Shown here: piece by piece, positions 14,271 to 24,686 of the stretch | Layout: each line of letters begins with the position of its first letter | Numbering within the stretch: the first letter of the stretch is position 1 | Origin: Atrina japonica | Lineage: Eukaryota; Mollusca; Bivalvia; Pterioida; Pinnidae | Assembly: GCA_030159075.1 (NCBI GenBank) | Contig: BROG01000250.1 | Span: forward strand, 124,001-188,000 | Direction of reading: 5' to 3' | Length of the DNA stretch: 64,000 bases | Program-made: the position numbers and the translations under genes | The notes under the pieces: model-generated | Databases searched by the model: none | Told to the model about the DNA's origin: nothing | What the model saw: the letters and a program-made list of their open reading frames with translations, nothing else

Positions 14271-14589
14271 TTAAAAGATTTGTGAGTATCATGGGTATTC
14301 ACATTGATAGTACTTGGTTCACAGTGAATGTCTAAATAATAAAATGGTTAGTTAGTTAGATAAATCTATGAACAACACCAGCTTTGACAAATACATGTAG
14401 ATTTGGATAGATAGATGTGCGCAGACAAATACATGTAGATTAGATAGATAGATAGGCAGACCAAATACATGTAGTCATTGTAGATAGATTGATAGATGGT
14501 TGAAAAATTGAAGATGGATATAATAGAAATAGAGATCCTTTGGTGCGAATATAGATAGATAGATTAAAAGTATTAGTCCCATGCAAAAC

Positions 14590-15290
14590 CTTTACATAGT
14601 TATTGGTTTCAATGTTTACTTTTCAGGATTTCGGCTTCCGATATAATCAAATCAGTGACTCGGTCATTTGTCCTCTTTTCGGAACCGATTCTAATGCATA
14701 GGCTCGTAAATCTTGATTTCTCTTTTACACAAAATATTCTGTTTGAACAGTTATTTGATGGGGCCATACCTGTTATAGGATACTAGGATCAAATACAATA
14801 ATTAATATTCAGTTTATCTTAAGTCAAAAAGCTTTTATTGTGTGGTATAAATTGAACTGAAATCTCAACTCCCCACGAATTCGACTACTAATTTTAGTGT
14901 GCTGGGCATCTCCCTACTACAAAATATAGAAAATCATATCTAATCATAAACTAGATTTAAGCAAATTTTGGAGTAAATTTTTACTGCAAAATGATTCAGA
15001 ATGAAATCCTTAATTATTTCTCTTTTAAAAAGCTATTATTGGACCAATTATATTTAATAATGGACGATGCTTCTGTATCAGAAGGGTAAAACTATTTATT
15101 TCAGAAATCGTAATTCGGCCGCATTTAATCGAATCCGAAAGCACTGTACTATCAGGACTCACGGACATAATGCATCCTTTCGATCCGGACTCGGCAGTAA
15201 CCGTGTACACACAACCGATTACATATTGTGTTATGTAATATTAACGTTAAATAAGAAAATAGGATTTTAGTGTCATTGAATGGTATATAA
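14590..15290 (-). repeat. Inverted partial unit within the 1.7-kb array
   Basis: It reads as the reverse complement of 7940-8640 (for example tttcggattcgatt appears here as aatcgaatccgaaa). Head-to-tail orientation resumes at about 15293 with gaaggaatattcaat, which matches gaaggaatatttcaat at 3326 in the first unit. The right inversion breakpoint is therefore fairly sharp. Confidence 0.7.
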
Positions 15291-16794
15291 CCTTAGAAGG
15301 AATATTCAATATAAACGATTGTGATATCTAATTATCATACAGTTGGGAAGAAATACGACAATTATTTGTTCGATTCATCCAAATCTCGCATGTTTTCATA
15401 AGTCACTAAATCTCTGCATTTTTTGTTTGAATCCGACTCGGACTCATCGACTAATACTTTTAGTGACCACCAATTTGATATAGACTCAGTTGCAGGGACG
15501 AGCGGACGAGTACTTAGTTTTTCGCACAGAACTCTGCATATCCTTTTTAAAAGCAATTTGACTATCATTTTGCAACATTTAAGTGTCAGTCATATTTAAA
15601 GTCCAGATCTCAGTTATCTGCCCTCTGTATTTAATTACTTACATCATGAGACTGTAATGTAAGAGATGAAACAGAAACATGGACATGTCTGAAAATGATT
15701 ACATAACATATTTTATATAAATGAACACAATAAGTCCTATTGAAATGTGTTGTATGTAAGGGTATCCCCTCCCAAGAGGTTTTACACTTTTATTAAGGTG
15801 CACCTTCATTCCTTGTCAATTAACAGCAATTTGATGATATAAAAAATGACAATGGTTTTACTTTTAAGTGAGCTTCAGAAATTCTTCTTTACTTCTGGTG
15901 CCTAATTGGTTCCATGCTCATTAAGGCAATGATCCAAATTTTAAGTTTTTGTTGAAGAAAATGGTATGTATGTTTTGTCACTTTTTTCCATTATTAAGGG
16001 GTACCTTTCTACCCCTTATTTTGATATCATGGTCAATATTGGTTAAATAATGGTATGAAATCATTCAAAATAATGAAGTATATGTGTTACAAACAATTCT
16101 GAATGAAAATCATGAAAGAAAAACAGAACAACTTCTTCATATAATTTCATATATTTGTTAATATCAATGAATGGGATTGAGAGGTAGGGGTGTGACCACA
16201 TTATAAGACTGTGTTTCTCTTCAGGTTGGGTTCCCATCCTCATTATTACGGGGGCTTGGTGTACATTTTAGTGAGATTTCTAAAAAATGCAAAATGACCT
16301 TTTTTGGCAATGTTTGGATAAATCTATAGGAAAAACAACCAGCTTTGTTTTACAACATGGGCGCAGACATTTTGGACACCCAAAGTTGATGCGGCGGGTA
16401 AAATGAGCCCAGTGATCTGATTGGTCATTGATTTAAAAAACTAGTTTTGCCATTTATAAGTGAAATCAAGGTGATAAAAAGGATTACATTAAATATTGGT
16501 AGTACTTTGGGAAATTATAGGGTTGATGGTTGAAAATTGAAAGGGAGGGGTCATATGAGAATTAGATATTTTCCCCTTTGGTGCGAATACTACGAGTTGT
16601 AAACAAGTGAAAATTTGAAGTAAAAATGCACGGCAACCTAATACTTTTGATTGCAAATTTTGTTATCAAAAATATTGATCTTTCACCACAGGGTACTTAT
16701 TTCACCCAGATATAATAAACATGGGAGTGACAGTGACCTGAAGTTTTGTAAATTAGCATTAAGGCCTATGGGAAAATATTTGGTGGTGTCTGTC

Positions 16795-16838
16795 CCGATC
16801 CAGGGTCGAACGCGTTACCGACTGAGCCAGGCCGGCTC
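16795..16838 (-). mobile_element. SINE family A tRNA-like head fragment
   Basis: Contains gttaccgactgagccaggcc, the antisense of the SINE A Pol III A-box region, preceded by cgatccagggtcgaacgcg. It lies 13 bp beyond the end of the 1.7-kb array. It begins at the same point (cgat) where the SINE fragment at 1787-1992 ends, so the two may be halves of a single copy. Confidence 0.7.
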
Positions 16839-17182
16839 CAAAAGTTAGAATACCTGTAGACCTCGTGGCGAGATGCTGTGTTTTTAACCAGTACCTGTGT
16901 GGATAAGTAAAATGGGCTGTGCATGATATGAAATTGAGTTGTCGAATTCTATTACTGTGTGATAAAAGACTAAAATGTTAATCTAGTGACTTGCTGTGTG
17001 CCAATCTAGTGACTTGCTGTGTGCTAAGTCTGACGGAATAAATTTGGCTTTGTGCGTCGAAAGAATATTACAGTGTTTGCATTATATTTTATGGTGTGAA
17101 TTTGTTAAATATGATACTTTGAGAATAGAATTCGATATATACGTGTTGTGTGTTTATACATGTGTGAATTGTATATATGTTA

Positions 17183-17570
17183 TATTGTTACGAATTGATG
17201 GAACATCAATGCAGTTATGTTATACTAAGTTTATTGGGAACAAGTCAAAGCATATTTTGGAGTATGGGGTTAATAACACATTATATTGACACAAAATTAC
17301 ACATGTATGTGCATTTCAGCAACGGTAACTCCATTTCAAGATTGAAATTTTTATTCGTATATTTTTGTTTTTTAACATGACAAAAATATAGTAACAATTC
17401 GCTGAAAAATAGGTCTACAAGAACTGTTGAAATATATATTATTAAAGGTCAGTTCGGCGTCCTTTATGAATTTTAAGATATCAGAAATTTGCTTTAGAAT
17501 GTTACTTTTCAATAATTTTTACCATTATTCTCTTGTGATAGAATTGACATTCAAAGCGAAAGACTGGACT
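17183..17570 (+). repeat. Interspersed repeat, partner at 49.7-50.1 kb
   Basis: The stretch matches 49700-50090 in reverse complement with clear but imperfect identity. Shared text includes gggaacaagtcaaagcatat, tttgctttagaatgttactt, and gtaacaattc. A conserved-looking 60-70 codon frame in both copies (LLGTSQSIF, SMGLI, HYID, FVYFCFL) may be a relic of a protein or just shared ancestry. No family was recognised. Confidence 0.65.
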
Positions 17571-17720
17571 GTTAACAATTTTTTTGCACGGTTAATATGC
17601 GAATGAGTTTGTCAAGTTCCCCTTACTATGTATTGGCAAGATCTGTCTGTGAAGTTGGAAATAGAAGTTGCATCATCCCTCATTCAGATTAGAAACTCGC
17701 GGCATAATAAATAAGCCATC

Positions 17721-17880
17721 AGTACTCACGGACCTCTTGCAATCAAGTGATGGGATCAGGTGCCATGGAGTAAGCATATAATGTTGACCGGTCACACCCG
17801 TCATGATTCCACAGTCAAATCCAAATGAAATACGTGAGGAACGTATCCTCGTCACAATTGGTATAGACGTCTCAAAATTA
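17721..17880 (-). mobile_element. Penelope-type 3' fragment
   Basis: Carries gggatcaggtgccatgg, accggtcacacccg, cctcgtcacaattggta and agacgtctca in the same order as the sequence flanking the reverse transcriptase relic at 23.4 kb. No coding part is attached. Confidence 0.6.
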
Positions 17881-18109
17881 AAATTACATTGTCAAGAGTA
17901 ATCATTCTTCTTGTCATAACAAAAAAGTGAGATGAATAATCAGTACGATACTCCAAGATTACTCCGCCCATCCAAGACATATGAATCAGAAAAGTACTCC
18001 GACAAAATTATGCTATCGGGCCATCATATCAGCAAGTAATTAATCTTATGATCCACGCCAACTTCAATCCTCCCAGGAAGCAGTGTAGGGTTGATGAAGG
18101 TTTGTTTGT

Positions 18110-18168
18110 TAATTGTTGTTTAACGTCCCACTCAAGAATCTTTCACTCATATGGAGACGTCACCAAAG
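18110..18168 (-). mobile_element. SINE family A 3'-end fragment
   Basis: ttgttgtttaacgtcccact followed by cactcatatggagacgtcac is the antisense tail of SINE A. It is cut off after the tail, directly beside an intact SINE of the other family. Confidence 0.65.
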
Positions 18169-18174
18169 GGCGCA

Positions 18175-18415
18175 TGAGCCTCCGTGGCCGAGTGGTTAGA
18201 GCATCGCTTTTAATCACAAGGCCTCTAACCTCTGGTTCGAATCCCGCTAGGGTCGTTTCGAATTATGTGGGAAAGTTTGCCAGTTTACTTGCGGAAGGTC
18301 GGTGGTCTTTACCCAGGTAACCGGGGTTTCTCCCCCCACCAATAAAAACTGGACGCCAACATATGACTGAAAGATTGTTGAGTATGGCTTAAAACAAAAA
18401 AATCAAATCAAATCA
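18175..18415 (+). mobile_element. SINE family B, full-length, with 13-bp target duplication
   Basis: It starts with a tRNA-like head: cctccgtggccgagtggtt contains an A-box-like TGGCCGAGTGG, and ggttcgaatccc is a canonical B box, the internal RNA polymerase III promoter. The body runs through gggaaagtttgccagtttac and ccccccaccaataaaaactg. It ends in a (aatca)n tail. The same 13 bases, accaaagggcgca, flank it at 18162-18174 and 18416-18428: a target-site duplication, so this is a genuine retrotransposition event. Mobilisation would need a partner LINE. It is not a functional tRNA gene, because it lacks a closing acceptor stem and is embedded in a longer transcript unit. Confidence 0.9.
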
Positions 18416-18717
18416 ACCAAAGGGCGCACAGAGTTAACTGCAGATTCATTGAGTCGTCTAGTAGAACGAAATGACATCAGCCAATTTTTAGAAACTGTTG
18501 TATGCAAAACTGCAGAGAAAATCCTTTCTCAGGAATTCTTTAATGAAGTAATTAAACTTTAAGCTCAACTGATGATCGTCTTGAGCATTATAACTTTGGT
18601 ATTTTGTTAATATTTATCACAAGGCATAAAATCATTGTAACACCCCTGACAGTGAATAGAACCAGTAATGGCTGTCGACTACAAAGGGTTTAAACTATAG
18701 TAAGTTGTTGGCCTCTC

Positions 18718-18986
18718 TTGTTGTTCTTGTATTATTGTTTAACGTCCCACTCAAGAATTTTTCACTCATATGGAGACGTCAACAAATGCCGGTGAAAGGC
18801 TTCAAATTTTGGCCTATGCTTGGCACTTACGGACATTAAGCAGTGAGGGTTCTTTAACGTGCCATCACCTACTGTGACACGGGACCTCGGGTTTTACACT
18901 TTTATCCTAAGGACAGGAATCCAACCTGCCGAAGGCTGAACTTGAACTCACGATCAAGCGCGCTACTGACTGAGCCAGGTCTGCTT
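18718..18986 (-). mobile_element. SINE family A, near full length
   Basis: Antisense copy running from the tail (attgtttaacgtcccactc) through gtgccatcacctactgtgac to the tRNA-like head (cgctactgactgagccaggt). It is diverged from the 46.4-kb copy by scattered changes, so it is older. Confidence 0.85.
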
Positions 18987-18989
18987 GGA

Positions 18990-20398
18990 TGATGAAGGTA
19001 GAAGCTAGCAGTGAGAATCAGCAATCAGATGGTCAAATAGATGGTTATGATCAACCAGTCTATTAAAACCCACCCAATGTTTTACCATGCATTGAAAATG
19101 GATGCTTGAAAAAAAATTTAAGTTTTGAAACCCTTTAGAACCAAATTTTGATTTAAGCTTATGAAGACAGAAGTAGGATTACAAAGCATATACAGCATTC
19201 TCTCGTGCATTGAAATGCTTTTAAGATTGAAGAGCTCTTTGAGATTGGGTTAGCCAGTGAAAAAGGAGAGAAAAAATCTCCGTTTTTGTGAAAAGGTAAA
19301 GGCATACCTCAAAGGAATCTTCAAGGCAGGACAACAGAGAAGCAAAAAAGCAAATCCTTGTGAAGTTGCGAATAATTTGAGGGTATGTCGAAATGGTACA
19401 GGTGACAAAATGTTCCGATCTTTATAGACTTCAACCAGACCAAATCACTTCATACTTCTTTCGTTTGGTAGTTCAAGCACACAGGAAGAGCTAAAGTAAT
19501 AAAGTGATTGTTTCCATTGGTTGCTATGGTATATAAAAAGTTGCTATGGAAATTGAAGGTTCTATTACTAAAATTAATTCAATTATATATCCATCGTTTG
19601 ATGATGAAAATAAGAAAAAAATGTAAACATATATTTTGTAAAAATTAACCTTGTATATGTGAAATAGAATTTGAAAAAAATGTAAAATTCACATTTTAAC
19701 CAAAAAGAGTAAAGAATTAAACCCATGTGCATTATTTCTTTAAATATTGAAGGACATATATAGAACATCTTTTAATATCGATACTTTTCCAATATAATGG
19801 AGGAAAGGTATTTATACATACATGATTTTAGAGTTGAGAGTAATTCTGTTTCCTAACACCAACACACATTATTTAAAATTTTAAAATATTTTCTCATAAA
19901 ATGAAAAAGCCTGTTTAATTGCAAGACTTGTCATACACTGAACTATTTTCATTTCTTCAACGTACGATGCTTGAAGCTGTTTTATTCTGTCATGTTTGGT
20001 CGTAATATGGTTGTCGTTTTGTACCTGATTATCTTAGTAACAAGCGATCTGTTTAAATTTTTAATAAGGTTTTATCATTTAAGTCTTTAAAATGAAGCAA
20101 ACCACGCAACAAATATAGATATTAGATGTATACAATGAATCATTGTTTGTATTACCCTAGGCGGACTGATACTTAAAAAGTTCTGCAGACTTTATATTGG
20201 TATCTGTGATTTTATATTGTAATTATATCTTTACAATATATAGTGTGATTAATATAAAATGCTTAATTCATTGCTATATTTTCTATATACCTTTACATAT
20301 ATTTTCTCTAAGCTATGGCGGGCTGTGAGTAAAATGTTACTTGGTTGCTTGTTTCTATGTTTGATCAGAGGTAAAGTGTATATATATATATATCGTAA
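18990..20398. other. Intergenic AT-rich DNA
   Basis: No gene, RNA or named repeat was recognised on either strand. Open frames are short and uninformative. It ends in a short (ta)n run at 20379-20393, next to the proposed left end of the pogo-like element. Confidence 0.4.
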
Positions 20399-20921
20399 AG
20401 GGTCTTAAAATCGTGCCTGTTCTAAATTTGTGCCTTTTGTTTACGTGCGGAAATCTCGTTGCACCACGCGCTATACGAGAATTGCAGAAAATAAATACTT
20501 ACCTTTTGTCTCCAAGAAAAAAATACAAGATGCGGTTTAAGCAGGTAAGATATACAAAAAGAATATAATCCAAATAAAAAAATGCACATTTCCACTATTA
20601 CCAATGGCTTGTTCTTAAAATAGCCATGGGAAAGCCCTCTAACATGCACTCAGCGTTTCCAGTGAGCGTCTGCTATCTGGTGTAGGCTACCGTGGGTGTG
20701 ACGTCATTAAATCTTGGTTTTTAAGGCCAAGCATATTGATAGATTCGACTCTTTCCAAAAATTAATATTAAGCATGCTTTGTCCAAATTTTATCACTTTT
20801 AAGATATTTTGATATTCATTCAGTGCATTTTGGGTGATTCTTGTCAACTGTTCAAAATAAAAACAAAGGACATGGACCAAAATCGTCAATGTACAAGCTC
20901 TAAGTATAAAAAAGTAAAACT

Positions 20922-20940
20922 GTACTGCACTGTGCAGTAC
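20922..20940. repeat. Perfect 9-1-9 palindrome
   Basis: gtactgcac and gtgcagtac flank a single central t. It lies in the left untranslated part of the pogo-like element, so it could be a sub-terminal transposase site or chance. Confidence 0.5.
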
Positions 20941-21139
20941 CGTATAGATTATATATACAGGCTTATGTGCTTCACATTAACTTCATTGTTCACACATTTA
21001 ATCAACATTAGTCATAAATTACAATGCTACATTCATTTCTGAAATAAAATAAAACAGCATTTTTCTAAGGTTTTTATTGATAATAATAAATTTAAAAGAA
21101 AAACACACATAAATATAGATTTTAAACAATTTTTTCCAG

Positions 21140-22413
21140 TTGAATCCCCAACCTGAAAAGAAATATAGATCCTACAATCCTTCATTGCTCACGGATGCAT
21201 ATATTGCAGTTAAAGAAAAGGGTATATCAGTGAAGCGGGTTGCTAAGATGTATGATTTAAGTGAGGAGGAAGAGGCTAAAGTCGTAGATCATCTGAAAAC
21301 TGTTGGAAAGAATGGTTATGGGTATACCCGGCAAGAGGTTGTCAATCTTGCCTCCGATTGTGCATATAGGCTAGGAAAAAGATCTACAGATAAGCCATTT
21401 ACACTTAACTGGTTTAGGAAATTCATTAAAAGATGACCAGAACTCCAAGTAATTAGACCTCGTGCATTAGATCAACAGAGGGCTATATCCACTTCATCCA
21501 CAGTCATATCAAATAACTTTGATGAGTTGAATAAAATCCTAACTAAGTATTACCTCTTTGATAAGCCACACTTAATATTTAATGTTGATGAGAAAGGCAT
21601 CACCCAAAATCATGTGCCTCCTATGTAGTAGCCAGCGAAGACCTTTTTCCTCATGCAGTCACTGTAGGCAAATCACAAACCACAACAATCCTCGGATACG
21701 GTAGTGCCAGTGGCATGGAAATCCCTCCATATTTTGTGTTTGCTGGAAAGAGATTCATACCAGAGTTGATGAAAGACTCCACCCCTGGGGCCGGATGTTC
21801 AATGTCAGAGACTGGCTGGTCTAATTATTTGTTTTCCGTGATTACCTCCAAAACCATTTTTTTTTTAAAATTTGTACCCCAACGAGAAGCAGATCAGCAT
21901 CTCCTTCTGTTATTGGACGGTCACAAGTCGCACATTTCCATTGATTTGATAAATTGGGCAAAGGAACACAAAATCATGTTGTTGATTCTTCCTGCACATA
22001 CATCACATGTTCTTCAACCTCTTGATGTCGCATGTTATGGCCCCTTCCAAAATATTTACAATTCTGAATGCCACAAATTTACAAGAAATACAGCAGGTCT
22101 AACACGGTTTGAAGTTTGCAGCATATCTTGCAAAGCTTATTCAAAATCTCTATCTGCAGAAAATTTGCATGCTGCTTTCCGAAAAACTTGCATATTCCCC
22201 TTTGATAGGTCTGTTATTGGTAGTGAAAGTGTTGAACCTGCTAAAGTTTTTGAGTGTGTCTTATCTGAAAGTATGGAGGTTGAGGATTGCTCAGGACAAG
22301 GCAGCGATGAATTAGCAAGTTGTTCTCCAAGCAACTTCATGGAATTCAATATTGAGAAACTGAAACAAATTAAAAGTAAACATATCAATGAAAAAAGCAA
22401 CACAAAACAATAA
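21140..22413 (+). pseudogene. Pogo/Tigger-type transposase (HTH-psq, DDE_1), broken
   Basis: The intact enzyme cuts and pastes its own element. The N-terminal part (from 21140; the first codon is TTG, so the real start lies upstream or after the tttccag before it) reads as a pipsqueak-type helix-turn-helix (ISVKRVAKMYDL). It then runs into a CENP-B-like region (GYTRQEVVNLA, KPFTLNWFRKFIKR). The DDE_1 core follows with NVDEKGI (first Asp, 21587-21589), LLLDGHKSH (second Asp, 21916-21918) and LQPLDVACYGPF (third acidic residue Asp, 22024-22026). There are 35 residues between the last two, normal for pogo. Lesions are an in-frame TGA at 21437-21439, a one-base frameshift near 21621 (HVPP to YVVASEDLFPHAV), and loss of the usual stretch after the psq helix. 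The core 21715-22413 remains open for 232 codons. Dead but fairly young. Confidence 0.85.
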
Positions 22414-22648
22414 GCAAACTTGTCTCTGGCAAAGCTATCACAGAGAAAAATACAGAATTTAATATAACACAGCACCAAAGCACACAACAAAGTAACAGAT
22501 TACCCCATCATCGATTAAAAATGTATCGAAAAAGGGAAAACAACTGAAACATACCAAATCTAGATTCCAAAATCAAAGCAATGTTCAGTTTGAAAGGTTA
22601 GGTCAACCAAGTTCACCTGTACCAGGACCCTCTACCACATGTCATTCA

Positions 22649-22858
22649 ATGTCAGATTCTGAGGAATCCACAACAGGCGATGAAAAATGCTGTTTATGTG
22701 GCTTGTTCACGCCAGCAGAAATCAGAAACAGTGTTTCACTAATATTCACAAAGTGGGTACAGTGTGATAAATGTAGTCACTGGGCTCATTTACAGTATTG
22801 CACTAAAGAAACTGTCATCAGAAGGGGTGTGGAATATGTATGCCCTCATTGTCAATAA
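22649..22858 (+). pseudogene. PHD-like zinc finger, C-terminal part of the pogo-like transposase
   Basis: A 69-codon frame with a true ATG shows CCLC, then FTKWVQCDKCSHWAHLQYC (C-x2-C-x4-H-x3-C with the PHD-type Trp), then YVCPHC ending at a stop. This spacing fits a PHD/treble-clef zinc finger that would grip chromatin or DNA. Its frame differs from the preceding transposase core, with stops between, so it was probably the carboxy-terminal domain of one longer protein rather than a separate gene. That pogo transposases of invertebrates can end in such fingers is family knowledge. The fusion here is inferred from order and strand. Confidence 0.7.
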
Positions 22859-23028
22859 AGAAAAATTAATTTGTGGATGTGAATAGACAAATTATAATAG
22901 GTTGTGTTCTACAATTTTACAATAATCAAATTATAATTAACCAAATTGAAGAAAGGATTTGTTAGTTTCGTTATTCCCTGTTATTGCCTGTGAATTTTGT
23001 GTTGTACCAATTAAAATTAAAAAGACAC

Positions 23029-23029
<1 letters not shown>

Positions 23030-23105
<76 letters not shown>

Positions 23106-23116
23106 ATATATATATT

Positions 23117-23144
<28 letters not shown>
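23030..23144. repeat. (TA)n microsatellite, about 115 bp
   Basis: Almost pure alternating TA with two small interruptions. It borders the 3' end of the Penelope-type relic; a second (TA)n tract borders its other end. Confidence 0.95.
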
Positions 23145-23147
<3 letters not shown>

Positions 23148-23154
23148 AATTTGA

Positions 23155-24592
23155 TACCAGGAGTATAAATCAATAAAATGTCCAGGACATAGATACAAAT
23201 CCGGTAAAAATGGACAAACACGGACCTCTGGAAACCAAGAGGTGGGATCAGGTGCCATGGAGGAGTAAGCATCCCCTGTCGACCGTCACACCCGCCGTGA
23301 GTCCACAGTCAAGTCCAATGAAACAAGTGAGGAGTGTATCCTCGTCACAATTGGTACAGACGTCTCAACAACCGCCAACGAAAAGGCAACTCAACATTTC
23401 ACTTAGTGAAACAGAGAAGTCGCAAACAACACTATTATACCGACCGTAAAATTTGCGGAACGTTGACATTAAACGCGGTTTTCGATATCCCTTCATATCT
23501 TCATATGTTGTGCACGCCCTGGCATATCGGATCATTTGTGAAATATAAACTCCATATGCGGGTGACTGAGTGATATTACTACTTAAATGTGGACAATTTA
23601 CGATGGGAAAGCCGAAATCGTCGCGTTTATCGTATAGCTTAGTTGCTAATTTCCCGTCTGTGTTTATTTTAAGTAAAATGTCTAAGTATGAAGCGTGTGT
23701 GCTTGATTCTGTTGTATCTTTAATTTCTAGTTCGCTGTGATATATCGCATTGACATATGTATGAAAATTGTCATTATTAATTGACAAAACGTCGACGATA
23801 TATCTAAATGTCAAATTAAAGTACACCGCTAACTTTTTCTTCTTTTGATTCAGAGGTTTCTGAATGAAGTCTGCTTCGTGTGAATAAAGGAACAGGTCGG
23901 CCAATAAATGAGCACAATTGGTTCCCATAGGAATGCCGACAGTTTGTTGAAAGACCACGTCTCCGAACATTACAAATATATTGTCTATTAGAAATTCCAG
24001 CATGTTTTTTATATCAACTTCAGTATATTTATGTGTAGAATCAGAGTGGTGTTCGACGAAATAAGTATCCTGATAGCCAATCACTAGATATTTAAATTTT
24101 CGGGTACCACCTTTAGTGAAAAAGCAGTTGTCTATGCTGCTGAAAAGTCTTTCTTTTAATTTTTTATGTGGAATAGTAGTGTAAAGAGTAGAGATGTCAT
24201 AAGTTTTGATACTGTGAATTCGAGAAAAATTGTGCCTTCAAATTTTCTAAAAGCTGTTTAGAATTTTTAAGTATCCACATCTGATTTACACCGCTTCTGG
24301 AATAAGCTACTGTACAGTATTGTTGAAGTTTCTCCTTAATGGCTGTCAATATCTTGGTAAGGAGTAAAGATAAAGGATTGGTAGAACATTTGCTGGATCC
24401 TGCTATGTATCTTTGCTTATATGGGGTTTTATGAAGTTTAGGTATCCAGTATAAATGTGGTAGCTCGAAATCGGTATCCGTTGTAGGTATATCAAATGAG
24501 CGTAATACGGACACGTGATTTTTGAAGGATCTCGTCTTTTGAAAGTGAGCTACGTGTGTATGTAGGATTTCCAGAATTCGTATTAAACCCAA
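23155..24592 (-). pseudogene. Penelope-like element reverse transcriptase, 5'-truncated and frameshifted
   Basis: On the minus strand 24592-24197 reads LPHLYWIPKLHKTPYKQRYI, then SKCSTNPLSLLLTKIL and SRSGVNQMWILKNSKQLLEN. After a single frameshift near 24225 it continues as TYDISTLYTTIPHKKL (the D-x3-LYTxIP motif with catalytic Asp). Next come GIPMGTNCAHLLADLFLYS (motif B), FRYIVDVLS (motif C) and SPAYGVYISQMIRYARAC. These motifs are typical of Penelope-like retroelements, which copy RNA at TA-rich or telomere-like ends. The motif C residue normally Asp in Y-x-D-D is Val (YIVD), so catalysis is lost independently of the frameshift. No GIY-YIG endonuclease is seen. The 3' untranslated segment 23155-23364 carries the sequence dispersed at seven other places in the window. 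Confidence 0.8.
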
Positions 24593-24622
24593 GTTCTTCT
24601 AATAAACAATTATAGTAATGTG

Positions 24623-24624
<2 letters not shown>

Positions 24625-24680
<56 letters not shown>
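24625..24680. repeat. (TA)n microsatellite
   Basis: Pure alternating TA, 56 bp, at the 5' edge of the Penelope-type relic. Confidence 0.95.

Positions 24681-24686
<6 letters not shown>

Larger units (their letters stand above)
1993..16781 (+). repeat. Large tandem array, about 1.7-kb units, 8-9 degenerate copies
   Basis: Anchor words recur at near-regular distances. gtgagattttaaaaaatgc-type text lies near 4.20, 7.45 and 16.27 kb. aaaagcaatttg lies near 5.28, 6.97, 12.15 and 15.55 kb. A catgttttcataagt-type word lies near 3.48, 5.13, 10.27, 11.97, 13.71 and 15.40 kb. The string gttgggggtccacaaggtgc lies near 2.58 and 7.90 kb, with a variant at 11.37 kb. C-homopolymers follow near 3.16, 8.31 and 10.05 kb. 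First and last copies are very alike: the 1995-2450 block is near-identical to 16330-16780, both ending aaggcctatgggaaaatatt. Interior copies are much more diverged and each has its own word bias. No coding capacity was found; the short frames inside it are not conserved between copies. Confidence 0.8.

Noticed and set aside
18180..18260. tRNA gene (Ser/Leu-like head)
   Set aside because: Part of a longer SINE with tail and target duplication; no matching acceptor stem.
22137..22490. 117-codon minus-strand frame
   Set aside because: Antisense shadow of the transposase core.
22937..23272. Open frame of 111 codons (minus), and similar YIYIY frames at other TA tracts
   Set aside because: They are translations of (TA)n microsatellite and flanking repeat; no domain.
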